Part shown: positions 37,121-47,431 of the stretch, piece by piece
Layout: the number at the start of each line of letters is the position of its first letter
How positions within the stretch are numbered: the stretch's first letter is position 1
DNA from: Streptomyces cupreus
Lineage (GTDB): Bacteria; Actinomycetota; Actinomycetes; Streptomycetales; Streptomycetaceae
Length of the DNA stretch: 64,000 nt
NCBI RefSeq assembly: GCF_014257025.1
Contig: NZ_JACMSF010000043.1
Coordinates: 16,679 to 80,678 of the forward strand
Reading direction: 5' to 3'
Program-made: the position numbers and the translations under genes
Notes under the pieces: generated by a model
Database searches by the model: none
The model's input: only the letters and a program-made list of their open reading frames with translations
Told to the model about the DNA's origin: nothing

Positions 37121-39319
37121 ATGGGCGACAAGGCGAACGCACACCCCGGAGCCGCCGGCAGGGCAACAGCGGCCGACCACCCCGCGTCCGTACGGAATGT
37201 GGTGCTGGTCGGCCACTCCGGATCGGGCAAGACGACATTGGTGGAAGCTCTCGCACTCACCGCGGGGGCAGTGAACCGGGCGGGCCGCGTCGAGGACGGC
37301 GGCACCATTTCCGACTACGACGACATCGAGCACCGCCAGCAACGGTCCGTACAGCTCTCCCTGGTGCCCGTCGAATGGGACGGCATCAAGGTCAATCTTC
37401 TGGACACCCCCGGATACGCCGACTTCGTCGGGGAACTCAGGGCCGGTCTGCGGGCGGCGGACGCGGCCCTTTTCGTCGTCTCCGCCTCGGACGGCGTGGA
37501 CGGCTCGACCCGCATGGTGTGGGAGGAGTGCGCGGCGGTCGGCATGCCGCGCGCCATCGTGATCACCCACCTGGAGGCCGCGCGGGCGGACTACGAGGAG
37601 ATGACGCGGATCTGCGCGGACGCCTTCGGCGCCGACGACCCCGACGCCGTGCTCCCGCTGTATCTGCCGCTGCACGGCCCGCAGGCGCCGGACGGGCACG
37701 CGCCCGTGACCGGGCTGATCGGGCTGCTGTCGCAGAAGCTGTTCGACTACTCCTCCGGGGAGCGCAAGGAGTCCGAGCCGGGCGAGGACCTGCTGCCGGG
37801 GATCGAGGAGGCCCGCAACCGGCTCATCGAGGGGATCATCGCCGAGAGCGAGGACGAGACCCTCATGGACCGCTATCTCGGCGGCGAGCAGGTCGACGTC
37901 AAGACGCTCATCCAGGACCTGGAGCGCGCCGTCGCGCGCGGGGTCTTCTTCCCCGTCCTGGCCGCCGCCCCCGCGGCCGAGGGCGCCCGCCAGGGGCTCG
38001 GCACCGTCGAGCTGCTGGAGCTGATCACGGGCGGCTTCCCGACCCCGCTGGAGCGCGAGGCACCCCGGGTCACCACCGTCGACGGCAAGCCGCGCGAGCT
38101 GAAGCTGTGCGATCCGGACGGGCCGCTGGTCGCGGAGGTCGTGAAGACCGCGTCCGATCCCTACGTCGGCCGCGTCTCGCTCGTCCGCGTCTTCTCCGGC
38201 ACCCTGCGCCCCGACGAGACGGTCCATGTCTCCGGGCACGGGCTCGCCGACCGCGGGCACGAGGACCACGACGTCGACGAGCGGATCGGCGCGCTGTCCC
38301 GGCCGTTCGGCAAGCAGCAGCGGGCCCTCACCCACTGCATCGCGGGCGACCTGGCGTGCGTGGCGAAGCTGAACCGCGCGGAGACCGGCGACACCCTCTC
38401 CGCCAAGGACGACCCGCTCCTGATGGAGCCCTGGGAGATGCCCGACCCACTGTTGCCGCTCGCCATCCAGGCGCACAGCAAGCAGGACGAGGACAAGCTC
38501 TCCCAAGGCCTGTCCCGGCTGGTCGCCGAGGATCCCACGATGCGTCTGGAGCAGAACCAGGACACCCACCAGGTGGTCCTGTGGTGCCTCGGCGAGGCCC
38601 ACTCCGACGTCGCCCTGGAACGGCTGCGCAGCCGCTACGGCGTCCAGGTCGACGTCGTACCGCACCGGGTCTCCCTTCGGGAGACGTTCGCCGCCAAGTC
38701 GGCCGGGCGCGGGCGGCATGTGAAGCAGTCCGGCGGGCACGGGCAGTACGCGATCTGCGAGATCGAGGTCGAACCGCTGCCCGGCGGCTCGGGCATCGAG
38801 TTCGTGGACAAGGTGGTCGGCGGAGCGGTACCGCGGCAGTTCGTCCCGTCCGTCGAGAAGGGCGTACGCGCCCAGGCCGCCAAGGGCGTCGCGGCCGGCC
38901 ATCCGCTCATCGACGTACGGATCACCCTGCTCGACGGCAAGGCGCACTCCGTGGACTCCTCCGACGCCGCCTTCCAGACGGCGGGTGCGCTGGCGCTGCG
39001 GGAGGCCGCGTCCGACGCGAGGATCCATCTCCTGGAGCCGGTCGCCGAGGTGAGCGTGCTGGTCGGCGACGAGTACGTGGGCGCCGTGATGAGCGACCTG
39101 TCCGGCCGGCGCGGCCGGGTGCTCGGCACCGAGCAGACCCCGGGCGGGCGCACGCTGGTCCGCGCCGAGGTGCCGGAGATCGAGATCGGCCGGTACGCCG
39201 TCGATCTGCGCTCCCTCTCGCACGGCACGGCCCGCTTCAACCGCTCCTACGCGCGGCACGAGCCGATGCCACCGCAGATCGCCGAGAGGATCCGTGAAGA
39301 GACCCGGGATTCCGCGTAG
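37121..39319 (+). CDS. Elongation factor G-like protein (EF-G2 type) with altered GTPase motifs
   Basis: A 732-residue protein with EF-G domain order. The P-loop GHSGSGKTT (31-39) is intact. G3 reads DTPGY (95-99) where canonical EF-G has DTPGH, so the catalytic His is Tyr. The G4 position reads THLE (149-152) where NKxD is expected. Domains II-V follow, with GGHGQYAICEIEVEPL and GRRGRVLGTEQ. Mycobacterial EF-G2 proteins are reported to bind nucleotide but lack ribosome-dependent GTPase activity. This protein probably belongs to that group and is not the housekeeping translocase. ATG has GGGAGG seven bases upstream. Confidence 0.88.
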   Translation: MGDKANAHPGAAGRATAADHPASVRNVVLVGHSGSGKTTLVEALALTAGAVNRAGRVEDGGTISDYDDIEHRQQRSVQLSLVPVEWDGIKVNLLDTPGYADFVGELRAGLRAADAALFVVSASDGVDGSTRMVWEECAAVGMPRAIVITHLEAARADYEEMTRICADAFGADDPDAVLPLYLPLHGPQAPDGHAPVTGLIGLLSQKLFDYSSGERKESEPGEDLLPGIEEARNRLIEGIIAESEDETLMDRYLGGEQVDVKTLIQDLERAVARGVFFPVLAAAPAAEGARQGLGTVELLELITGGFPTPLEREAPRVTTVDGKPRELKLCDPDGPLVAEVVKTASDPYVGRVSLVRVFSGTLRPDETVHVSGHGLADRGHEDHDVDERIGALSRPFGKQQRALTHCIAGDLACVAKLNRAETGDTLSAKDDPLLMEPWEMPDPLLPLAIQAHSKQDEDKLSQGLSRLVAEDPTMRLEQNQDTHQVVLWCLGEAHSDVALERLRSRYGVQVDVVPHRVSLRETFAAKSAGRGRHVKQSGGHGQYAICEIEVEPLPGGSGIEFVDKVVGGAVPRQFVPSVEKGVRAQAAKGVAAGHPLIDVRITLLDGKAHSVDSSDAAFQTAGALALREAASDARIHLLEPVAEVSVLVGDEYVGAVMSDLSGRRGRVLGTEQTPGGRTLVRAEVPEIEIGRYAVDLRSLSHGTARFNRSYARHEPMPPQIAERIREETRDSA

Positions 39320-39339
39320 TTGGCACCGGGCACAACCCA

Positions 39340-39362
39340 GGTGGGGCCGAACGGGCCCCACC
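39340..39362 (+). terminator. Terminator hairpin after the EF-G-like gene
   Basis: A 9-bp G/C stem (39340-39348 with 39354-39362) and a 5-nt loop, 20 nt past the stop codon. No T-tract. Confidence 0.65.
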
Positions 39363-39392
39363 CGAAAGGCCTTTGTGGAACGCTCCCCTCCG

Positions 39393-39424
39393 CGTCGGCG
39401 GGCGGCTTCGGCCGTCCGCCGACG
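39393..39424. other. 14-bp hairpin with TTCG tetraloop
   Basis: Positions 39393-39406 pair with 39411-39424 around a TTCG loop, with one G-T wobble. It lies between the EF-G-like gene terminator and the membrane protein gene. It may be a second terminator or a 5' leader structure of the downstream gene. The rest of the 210-nt gap shows only an inverted cctgatcaacagg element near 39456-39468. Confidence 0.6.
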
Positions 39425-39529
39425 AACTGTCGGTGGCTGCGGATACGCTGATGACCTGATCAACAGGTGTGCCGGGCAAGGAAGTCGGGAAGGCCGCAGA
39501 ACGACAGTGGGCGGCGATCGGGGGCGGGA

Positions 39530-41185
39530 ATGACCGTTGACAGCGGTTACGGGGACATCTTCGGTCCCCAGGTGCCGCGCACGGGCGACGAGGGACAGAC
39601 GGCGACGTTCGCGCTGGCCTCGGCGGCCTATCGCGACACCGACGTCGAGAAGATCCTGGACGCCAACAGCGAATGGCACCAGTCGGCCGTCAAGGCCGGC
39701 AAGATCAAGCTGTTCAAGCCGAACCTCGGCGAGGCCTTCTCCCGCGCGGTGGTCGACCGCATGGTCGGCCCCGGCCGCAAGCCGCTCATCCAGTCCTTCG
39801 GCGCCGAACCCCAGGTCGTCGTCGAGCACTGCCTCGCGGCCAACAACATCCGCAAGGAGCGCGACAACCGCCTGACCGTCGTCATGGTCCTGTGCGGAGT
39901 GCTCTTCCTGCCCGGACTGCTCGCCTGGCTGCTCGTCTTCCAGCTGCGCACCACCATGGCCAAGCGCGAGGACAAACGGGCCGGCGCCCTCGCCACCGCG
40001 CTGCTCGTCGCCGTCGGCGCCCTCGCCGTGATCTTCCTGATCCGGATGCCGTTCACCGGCTTCTGGGCCTGGTACGCGCGCGGGGCGGTAGCCCTCCCCG
40101 TCGTCGGCTGGTACCTGGCCAAGCAGATCTGCGAGCGTACGGCCAAGGACCTGCGCGAGCGCTGGGACGGCCTGCTGGCCGGCAGCAGCGTCGGCGCCAA
40201 GGTCCCGGAGGCCGTACCGAGCAGCCCCGGCGAGAACGCGGCCGAGCAACTGCGCCAGTCCCTGGCCAAGCTGAGCGCCGAACAGCAGTCCAACTCCGTG
40301 TTCTACGCCGGGCCCAAGGGCATCCTCGGCATGGGCACGCGGTGGGGCAGCTGGCAGCTCGCCGAGGACCTCGCCCCGGCCGACCCCGCCCGCGAGATCC
40401 ACCCGTTCCGCAGCTGGGACGTCATCCGTTCCATCCACGACCAGCTGAAGATGCTGACCCGCGGCCCGTTGAACACCGGCGGCTTCACCCCGCCGTCCGT
40501 ACGGCACTGGATCGTCACGCCGATCGGCGAGAACGCCAAGGCGGTGGCCCGGCCCGGCGGCACCGACGTCGAGGCCTACCAGGTCAAGCAGCACGCCATA
40601 CAGGACATCTGCAACAAGCAGCAGTTCGGCGCGGGCGACCGGCACTACCTGGGCGTGCAGTGGACGCTGTGGGAGGGGCAGCTGGTGATCACCATGCTGA
40701 TCACGGTCACCGTGCTGCACGAGACACTGCGCATCGAGGTCACCGGGCACGCGCTCGGCCCGGTTCACTCCCTGTTCACCTCGAAGTCCGAGGCGCCCAC
40801 CAAGGAAGTCCAGAAGTCCCTCAAGCCCTGGGAGACCCGGACGATCAAGCTGCCGCTGGTCAACGCCGACGAGGTGGTCCGGCTCGCCGCCCGGGCCCCG
40901 CTCGGCTGGTACCCGCCGCTGCTGAACTGGCTCGGCGGCACCCTGAGCCTGCCCGAGCCGTTCGGCCTCCGGCACGCCTGGGCCGACAAGCCCTGGCGGC
41001 ATCGCTTCATGGCCGACGACGCGCTGCGGGCGGCCACGCCGGTGCTGCGGGTCGTGCACGCGGCGGCGATCAGGGTGCTGGAGGAGAACGGCGTGGACAC
41101 GGAGAAGTTCGGGGCGCGGTCCGCGTTCTTGAGTACGGCTGTGCAGGATCCGTCACCGAGAAAGGCCGACGTGTACGACGCGTAA
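39530..41185 (+). CDS. Large two-helix membrane protein of unknown function
   Basis: A 551-residue protein. An N-terminal soluble region (about 1-110) has FALASAAYRDTDVEK and PLIQSFGAEPQVVVEH. Two or three membrane helices follow (VVMVLCGVLFLPGLLAWLLVF, LATALLVAVGALAVIFLI and WYARGAVALPVVGWYLA), then a basic helical segment and a ~330-residue soluble region. A late hydrophobic stretch, LVITMLITVTVLH, may be an extra membrane contact. I recognise no named family. It is flanked by hairpins on both sides and appears monocistronic. Related proteins seem common in Streptomyces, from memory. Confidence 0.75.
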   Translation: MTVDSGYGDIFGPQVPRTGDEGQTATFALASAAYRDTDVEKILDANSEWHQSAVKAGKIKLFKPNLGEAFSRAVVDRMVGPGRKPLIQSFGAEPQVVVEHCLAANNIRKERDNRLTVVMVLCGVLFLPGLLAWLLVFQLRTTMAKREDKRAGALATALLVAVGALAVIFLIRMPFTGFWAWYARGAVALPVVGWYLAKQICERTAKDLRERWDGLLAGSSVGAKVPEAVPSSPGENAAEQLRQSLAKLSAEQQSNSVFYAGPKGILGMGTRWGSWQLAEDLAPADPAREIHPFRSWDVIRSIHDQLKMLTRGPLNTGGFTPPSVRHWIVTPIGENAKAVARPGGTDVEAYQVKQHAIQDICNKQQFGAGDRHYLGVQWTLWEGQLVITMLITVTVLHETLRIEVTGHALGPVHSLFTSKSEAPTKEVQKSLKPWETRTIKLPLVNADEVVRLAARAPLGWYPPLLNWLGGTLSLPEPFGLRHAWADKPWRHRFMADDALRAATPVLRVVHAAAIRVLEENGVDTEKFGARSAFLSTAVQDPSPRKADVYDA

Positions 41186-41190
41186 CCGTC

Positions 41191-41212
41191 AGGGGGAGCT
41201 CAGGCTCCCCCT
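41191..41212. terminator. Bidirectional terminator between convergent genes
   Basis: A perfect 9-bp stem (41191-41199 with 41204-41212) and a tcag loop, sitting in the 31-nt gap between the 551-residue membrane protein gene and the convergent HIT gene. Confidence 0.8.
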
Positions 41213-41216
41213 CGAC

Positions 41217-41765
41217 TCACACCGTCGGCCAGGCCTCCGCCAGCATCTTCCGTGTGTCCGCCAGCAACTGCGGCAGCACCTTCGTGTGCCCCACCACCGG
41301 CATGAAGTTCGTGTCGCCTCCCCAGCGCGGCACGATGTGCTGGTGGAGGTGGGCCGCGATGCCGGCGCCGGCGACCGTGCCCTGGTTCATGCCGATGTTG
41401 AAGCCGTGCGCCCCGGACGCGGTACGCAGCGCCGTCATCGCCTGCTTGGTCAGCGCCGCCAGCTCGATGGTCTCCGGCTCGGTGAGATCGGTGTAGTCCG
41501 CGACATGCCGGTAGGGCACGACCATGAGGTGGCCGCCGTTGTACGGGTACAGATTGAGGACCGCGTACACCTGCGCGCCGCGCTTGACGACCAGCCCGTC
41601 CTCGTCGGACTTGGCCGGGATCGAGCAGAAGGGGCAACCGTCGTCGGCGCCGGGGCCGGTCGGCTTGTTCTCACCCTGGATGTAGGCCATCCGATGGGGC
41701 GTCCACAGACGCTGGAACGCGTCCTGGATCCCCACTCCCCACTGCTGCTCCGGCTCACTCGTCAT
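41217..41765 (-). CDS. HIT family protein, probable Ap4A phosphorylase-like enzyme
   Basis: A 182-residue histidine-triad protein with the catalytic HLHQH (139-143) in HLHQHIVPRW, an upstream CPFC pair (44-47) that may bind zinc, and LNLYPYNGGHLMVVPYRHV. In Mycobacterium tuberculosis the HIT protein encoded beside thrS and the PI-phosphate synthase degrades diadenosine tetraphosphate by phosphorolysis, as I recall. The similar neighbourhood here suggests the same role. It is divergent from the potassium channel gene, with 78 nt between. Confidence 0.85.
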   Translation of the reverse strand: MTSEPEQQWGVGIQDAFQRLWTPHRMAYIQGENKPTGPGADDGCPFCSIPAKSDEDGLVVKRGAQVYAVLNLYPYNGGHLMVVPYRHVADYTDLTEPETIELAALTKQAMTALRTASGAHGFNIGMNQGTVAGAGIAAHLHQHIVPRWGGDTNFMPVVGHTKVLPQLLADTRKMLAEAWPTV

Positions 41766-41843
41766 GCGTGCAGCATATGGCGTCGTCCGTTCCCGGCGTG
41801 TCGCCGGGGCGACGGGAAGGCCGCCACCGGCCAAGCTGGGCCA

Positions 41844-42503
41844 GTGGACGACGACAGCCCTTACGAGCGCTGGGAGCAGCGCACCGAGATCCCGCTGTTT
41901 CTGGCGTCGCTGCTCTTCCTGGCCGCCTACGCCGCCCGCGTCCTGGCGGTGAGCATGCCGTCCGTCTGGGAGAGCGTGTGCGGGTACACGATGCTCGCGC
42001 TCTGGGTGCTGTTCGCCGTGGACTACGTGGTGCGCTGGCGACTCCTCGGGGGGCGCTTGCTGCGCTTCGCCAGGACCCACTTCCTGCACACGGTCGTGGT
42101 CATCCTGCCGCTCCTGCGGCCGCTGCGGATCGTGCCGCTCTACGACGTCATCCAGCGCCGGCAGGGGGAGCCCCGGCTCTCCGTGCACGCGCGCGTGATC
42201 GCCTACGCGAGTCTGGCGACCCTGTTGCTCGGCTTTGCCGGTTCCCTCGCGGTCTACCAAGCGGAACGCGGAGCGCCGGGAGCCGACATGCGGACCTTCG
42301 GGGACGCGCTGTGGTGGGCCGCCGCGACCCTCACCACGGTCGGTTACGGCGACATCACCCCGGTGACCACGCGCGGCCGGACGATCGCGATCGGGATGAT
42401 GGCCGGCGGCATGGCCCTGCTCGGCGCGGTGACGGGATCGTTCTCCTCCTGGCTCCTGCAGATCTTCTCCCGCGAGAGCGACAACAGGCCCCCGGGGAGC
42501 TGA
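41844..42503 (+). CDS. Voltage-gated-like potassium channel protein
   Basis: A 219-residue membrane protein with five to six helices. The selectivity filter TVGYGD is at 165-170, preceded by a pore helix (FGDALWWAAATLT) and followed by an inner helix. An S4-like segment LLRPLRIVPL (about 90-99) has only two or three arginines, so voltage sensing may be weak. It lacks a C-terminal RCK domain. The start is GTG at 41844. The gene ends convergent with thrS, with a hairpin overlapping its stop codon. Confidence 0.88.
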   Translation: MDDDSPYERWEQRTEIPLFLASLLFLAAYAARVLAVSMPSVWESVCGYTMLALWVLFAVDYVVRWRLLGGRLLRFARTHFLHTVVVILPLLRPLRIVPLYDVIQRRQGEPRLSVHARVIAYASLATLLLGFAGSLAVYQAERGAPGADMRTFGDALWWAAATLTTVGYGDITPVTTRGRTIAIGMMAGGMALLGAVTGSFSSWLLQIFSRESDNRPPGS

Positions 42504-42518
42504 CCCCCCGAGGGCCTG
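42485..42518. terminator. Terminator hairpin overlapping the potassium channel stop codon
   Basis: The arms caggccc (42485-42491) and gggcctg (42512-42518) pair, and further G/C pairs extend inward after one mismatch. It lies between the convergent channel gene and thrS and can end both transcripts. Confidence 0.6.
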
Positions 42519-42531
42519 GTGCAGTGCCGGA

Positions 42532-44508
<1,977 letters not shown>

Positions 44509-44599
44509 CGGTCTCTCCTGACTGAAGGTGGGGTGCGGCGCCATACCGGGAGCGCGCGCATTACGCGATCGTACCGACCCGCACCCACCCAGGGCGAAA

Positions 44600-45820
44600 T
44601 CAGTCCCCTCCGCACGCCTCTTCGAAGAAGTCCAGATTCTCCTGGAGCGACTTCATCAGCCGGTCCCGCTCCGCCTCGTCGACCTGCACGGGTACGACGC
44701 CGGAGACGCCGGTGAGCTTGCGGAAGCCGCCCCGGCTCTCCAGCCGCCCGTGCACCCGCACCGGCAGTCCGACCAGGTGGGCGTGGCCGGCGATCCGGTA
44801 GGCCTCCTCGTCCAGGGTGAGCCGGACGTGCGGGATCTCGGCGCCGGCCAGCACCCGCAGACGTACCGTGCCCTCCCCACGTGGCCCCGATCTGCGCATC
44901 CGGACCACGGCGCCGGTGATGCGCACGGAGACGGAGGGCTCCTCGCGCAGATAGCGGGCCCCTGCTTCGCGCAGCACGGGCAGATCGCCCGGTGAGAACT
45001 CGACGGCCTCGGCGCCGGCCGCGCAGCCGTCGGGAACAGCGGCGGCGGGCGCCCACTCGACGGCGATGCGCGCGCCCTCGGTGCCCCGGACGAGGCCGAT
45101 CAGAGCCTCGGTGAGCTCCCGGCTGACGCCCGCCTCGACGGCGCCGTCGAAGGCGTCCATGCCGCCGGTGGCCCGCCGGTAGTCGATGGCCTCGCGGGCG
45201 GCGTACAGCGCCTGGTGCAGGCGTACGGCGAGCGGGCGGCCCGAGCCCACGGGCACGAAGGCGGTCAGACTGCGGCCGCCTGCCGGGAAGCCGACCAGGA
45301 CGTTCTCCAGCATCGCGGCGGCGGGGCGGCGGTGCCGGGCGCCGTAATAGCCCGCACGCGCGCGTGTGGCGAGAGCGGCGGCGAGGAGCGTCTGGCGCGC
45401 ACAGGTGCGCAGTTGCTCCTCCACGGTCCAGGGCGTGGTGCCGGCGGGTCCGGTGGGCACGTCCCGCCACCAGCGGATCTCGTCGCTGGGCACGGCGAGC
45501 GAGACCAGCACCTCACGGGCGGAGGGGGTGCCGCTGCGGGAGAGGGCGACGAGGGCCTCGCCCAGCAGGTCGTCGCTGTCGGGGAAAGCGCGGTTCTCGG
45601 GCACGAGCAGGCTGGTCCCGCCGCCGCCAGGGCCTGGCGGGGTCCAACGGCCGTAGCGTCCGGTGGCGCCGCCGCGGCGCTGCCAGCCGTGCCGGTGCAG
45701 CAGGGCGCTGAGGACGGCGGGGTCGACCTGGTCGGGCTCGGGGGGACGGTGCCAGCCGACGGTGTCGACGGGGTGCGGCCTGACCGGCCGCAGGGGCTCC
45801 TCGATCGGGCGGTGCGTCAT
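44600..45820 (-). CDS. Uncharacterised 406-residue protein coupled to the DUF4365 gene
   Basis: I do not recognise a named family. Residues 1-70 are basic and Pro/Gly-rich. The middle holds a helical ARQTLLAAALATRARAGYY segment, then VLVGFPAGGRSLTAFVPVG and AFDGAVEAGVSRELTEALIGL. The C-terminal ~130 residues contain two beta-rich stretches (VSVRITGAVVRMRRSG and VRVHGRLESRGGFRKLTG) that could be OB-like. A similar order of motifs occurs, as I recall, in unnamed proteins of other bacteria. No signal peptide or membrane helix is seen. The start overlaps the DUF4365 stop by 4 nt (ATGA), so the two proteins are probably made together. Confidence 0.7.
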   Translation of the reverse strand: MTHRPIEEPLRPVRPHPVDTVGWHRPPEPDQVDPAVLSALLHRHGWQRRGGATGRYGRWTPPGPGGGGTSLLVPENRAFPDSDDLLGEALVALSRSGTPSAREVLVSLAVPSDEIRWWRDVPTGPAGTTPWTVEEQLRTCARQTLLAAALATRARAGYYGARHRRPAAAMLENVLVGFPAGGRSLTAFVPVGSGRPLAVRLHQALYAAREAIDYRRATGGMDAFDGAVEAGVSRELTEALIGLVRGTEGARIAVEWAPAAAVPDGCAAGAEAVEFSPGDLPVLREAGARYLREEPSVSVRITGAVVRMRRSGPRGEGTVRLRVLAGAEIPHVRLTLDEEAYRIAGHAHLVGLPVRVHGRLESRGGFRKLTGVSGVVPVQVDEAERDRLMKSLQENLDFFEEACGGD

Positions 45821-46383
45821 GGTCTGCCTCCCGTCCCGACCCGCGTCATGATCTCGCACAGCGCACGGTCGTCGAAGATGCGTGAGGTCGGGATCCGCAC
45901 GGTGGTCCGGGTGCGGCCGGTGACCGGGTGGCCCGCGAGGTTGACCCAGTAGCAGCAGTGCCTGAGGTCGAGCCGGTCGTGGCTGGCGCGCAGCCAGTCG
46001 TCCTGGGACCGCGGGACGAGCATCACGACGAGGATCTTGTGCACGGAGACCGGGGTGCGGGCGAGCTTGCGCAGGTGGTCGTTGTCCAACGTGAAGGAGA
46101 AAGTGCGGCCCGGGGGGTTGGGCGGGATCTGGTAGGTGGCCTTGAGCTGCACCTTGATGGTGACCTCGTCGTCGACCGTGTGTCCGGGCGCGCTGTGACT
46201 GACGTGCCAGTCGATGCCGTTGTCCGGGAACGGCTGTGACAGCGAGCACCCCGCGGCTGCCGCGACCGCGTGCAAGTAGCCCACCTGCAAGGTCTCCATG
46301 CAGGCGGTGGTGGCGAGTGTGCCGCGATGGGGCCCCGTACGTTCGGGCAGCAGCCCGCCGCGCTCGGGCTGCGCTATCGCCAT
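45817..46383 (-). CDS. DUF4365-type PD-(D/E)XK nuclease-like protein
   Basis: A 188-residue protein. NGIDWHV carries D58, and a beta strand IKVQLKAT (about 76-83) carries Q79 and K81. Together these match a D-x(n)-(E/Q)xK nuclease-fold active site as seen in DUF4365 proteins. The C-terminal half has HDRLDLRHCCYWVNLAGHP. Nuclease activity is inferred, not shown. ATG at 46383 has GGAAGG nine bases upstream. It is first in a two-gene unit with the 406-residue protein and divergent from a DEDDh exonuclease, with 168 nt between the two starts. Confidence 0.72.
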   Translation of the reverse strand: MAIAQPERGGLLPERTGPHRGTLATTACMETLQVGYLHAVAAAAGCSLSQPFPDNGIDWHVSHSAPGHTVDDEVTIKVQLKATYQIPPNPPGRTFSFTLDNDHLRKLARTPVSVHKILVVMLVPRSQDDWLRASHDRLDLRHCCYWVNLAGHPVTGRTRTTVRIPTSRIFDDRALCEIMTRVGTGGRP

Positions 46384-46551
46384 GACCAACAGCCTTCCAA
46401 GCCAAGTGAATCCCCGTGGCGAGCCGCTGAACTGCAAAGACCCGCACTCCTGTTGTGTCCTTCCGGCGTACGGCGCAAACAGCCCGGGTATCACCAAACG
46501 GGCAGAAGACGGTGCGTCAGCTGCCATGGCTGAACGAGGGGTTGTGTAGGT

Positions 46552-47277
46552 ATGGCGAGCTGGTATGAGGGCCCGCTGGCGGCATTCGACACGGAGACGA
46601 CGGGCGTGGACGTCGAGACCGACCGGATCGTCTCGGCGGCCGTCGTGATCCAGGACGCCCCGGGCACCCGGCCGCGGGTGACCCGGTGGCTGGTGAACCC
46701 GGGTGTGCCGGTGCCGGAGGCGGCGACGGCGGTGCACGGGCTGACGGAGGAACATCTCCAGCGCAACGGCCGCTGGCCGTCGCCGGTGATGCAGGAGATA
46801 GCCGAGGAACTGGCCGAACAGGCCGTCGCGGGCCGCCCGCTGGTGGTGATGAACGCGCCGTTCGACCTGACGATCCTGGATCGTGAGCTGCGCCGCCATC
46901 GGGCGTCGTCCCTCGACCACTGGTTCGAGACGAGCCCGCTGCTGGTGCTGGATCCGAGGGTCCTGGACAAGCATCTGGACCGCTATCGCAAGGGCCGGCG
47001 CACGCTGACCGACCTGTGCGCGCACTACGGGGTCACGCTGGACGGCGCGCATGACGCGGGCGCGGACGCGCTGGCCGCGCTGGATGTCGTACGGGCGGTG
47101 GGGCGCCGTTTCGCGGCGCGGCTCGAACGGCTCTCGCCCGCCGAACTGCACACGTTGCAGGCGGTGTGGCACGCGGCGCAGGCGCGGGGGCTCCAGGCGT
47201 GGTTCGCGCGCAGCGGCACGGAGGAGGCGGTGGACCCGGCGTGGCCACTGCGCCCGGATCTGCCGGCGGCGGCATAA
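46552..47277 (+). CDS. DEDDh-family 3'-5' exonuclease
   Basis: A 241-residue exonuclease of the DnaQ/epsilon type. D13 and E15 lie in AFDTETTG, D105 in MNAPFDLT and H167 with D172 in GAHDAGADAL, a complete DEDDh set. It should digest single-stranded DNA or RNA from the 3' end. Without polymerase domains it is a stand-alone enzyme, possibly in repair or small-RNA trimming. It is followed immediately by a strong hairpin and then a tRNA-Val gene in the opposite direction. Confidence 0.9.
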   Translation: MASWYEGPLAAFDTETTGVDVETDRIVSAAVVIQDAPGTRPRVTRWLVNPGVPVPEAATAVHGLTEEHLQRNGRWPSPVMQEIAEELAEQAVAGRPLVVMNAPFDLTILDRELRRHRASSLDHWFETSPLLVLDPRVLDKHLDRYRKGRRTLTDLCAHYGVTLDGAHDAGADALAALDVVRAVGRRFAARLERLSPAELHTLQAVWHAAQARGLQAWFARSGTEEAVDPAWPLRPDLPAAA

Positions 47278-47280
47278 AAG

Positions 47281-47310
47281 AAGCCGGTCCGTACGGATAC
47301 GGACCGGCTT
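47281..47310. terminator. Bidirectional terminator between the exonuclease and tRNA-Val
   Basis: A perfect 13-bp stem (47281-47293 with 47298-47310) and a cgga loop, starting three bases after the exonuclease stop. It lies 10 nt beyond the 3' end of the minus-strand tRNA, so it can end both transcripts. Confidence 0.85.
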
Positions 47311-47320
47311 TCCTTCCGGG

Positions 47321-47392
47321 TGGGCGATACTGGGTTCGAACCAGTGACCTCTTCGGTGTGAACGAAGCGCTCTCCCACTGAGCTAATCGCCC
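47321..47392 (-). tRNA. tRNA-Val (CAC)
   Basis: Read on the minus strand, a 7-bp acceptor (GGGCGAT with ATCGCCC), a D arm TAGCTCAGTGGGAGAGC, anticodon stem CTTCG/CGAAG around TTCACAC (anticodon CAC, reading GUG), and a T arm with GGTTCGAACC. Discriminator A; CCA is not encoded. An identical gene lies at 57242-57313, and sequence identity covers 80 nt (47316-47395). Confidence 0.97.
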
Positions 47393-47431
47393 GGGAACGC
47401 ACTGAACAATACAGGTCTTCGCGGGTTTCCT

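Noticed and set aside
37097..41059. A 1320-codon minus-strand frame opposite the EF-G-like and membrane protein genes
   Set aside because: It is antisense to two well-supported genes, has no family resemblance, and spans their intergenic region. Such frames are expected in high-GC DNA.
45821..46447. An upstream extension of the 406-residue protein to 615 residues
   Set aside because: It would run through the DUF4365 gene in another frame. The ATG at 45820 overlaps that gene's stop in the standard coupled manner.
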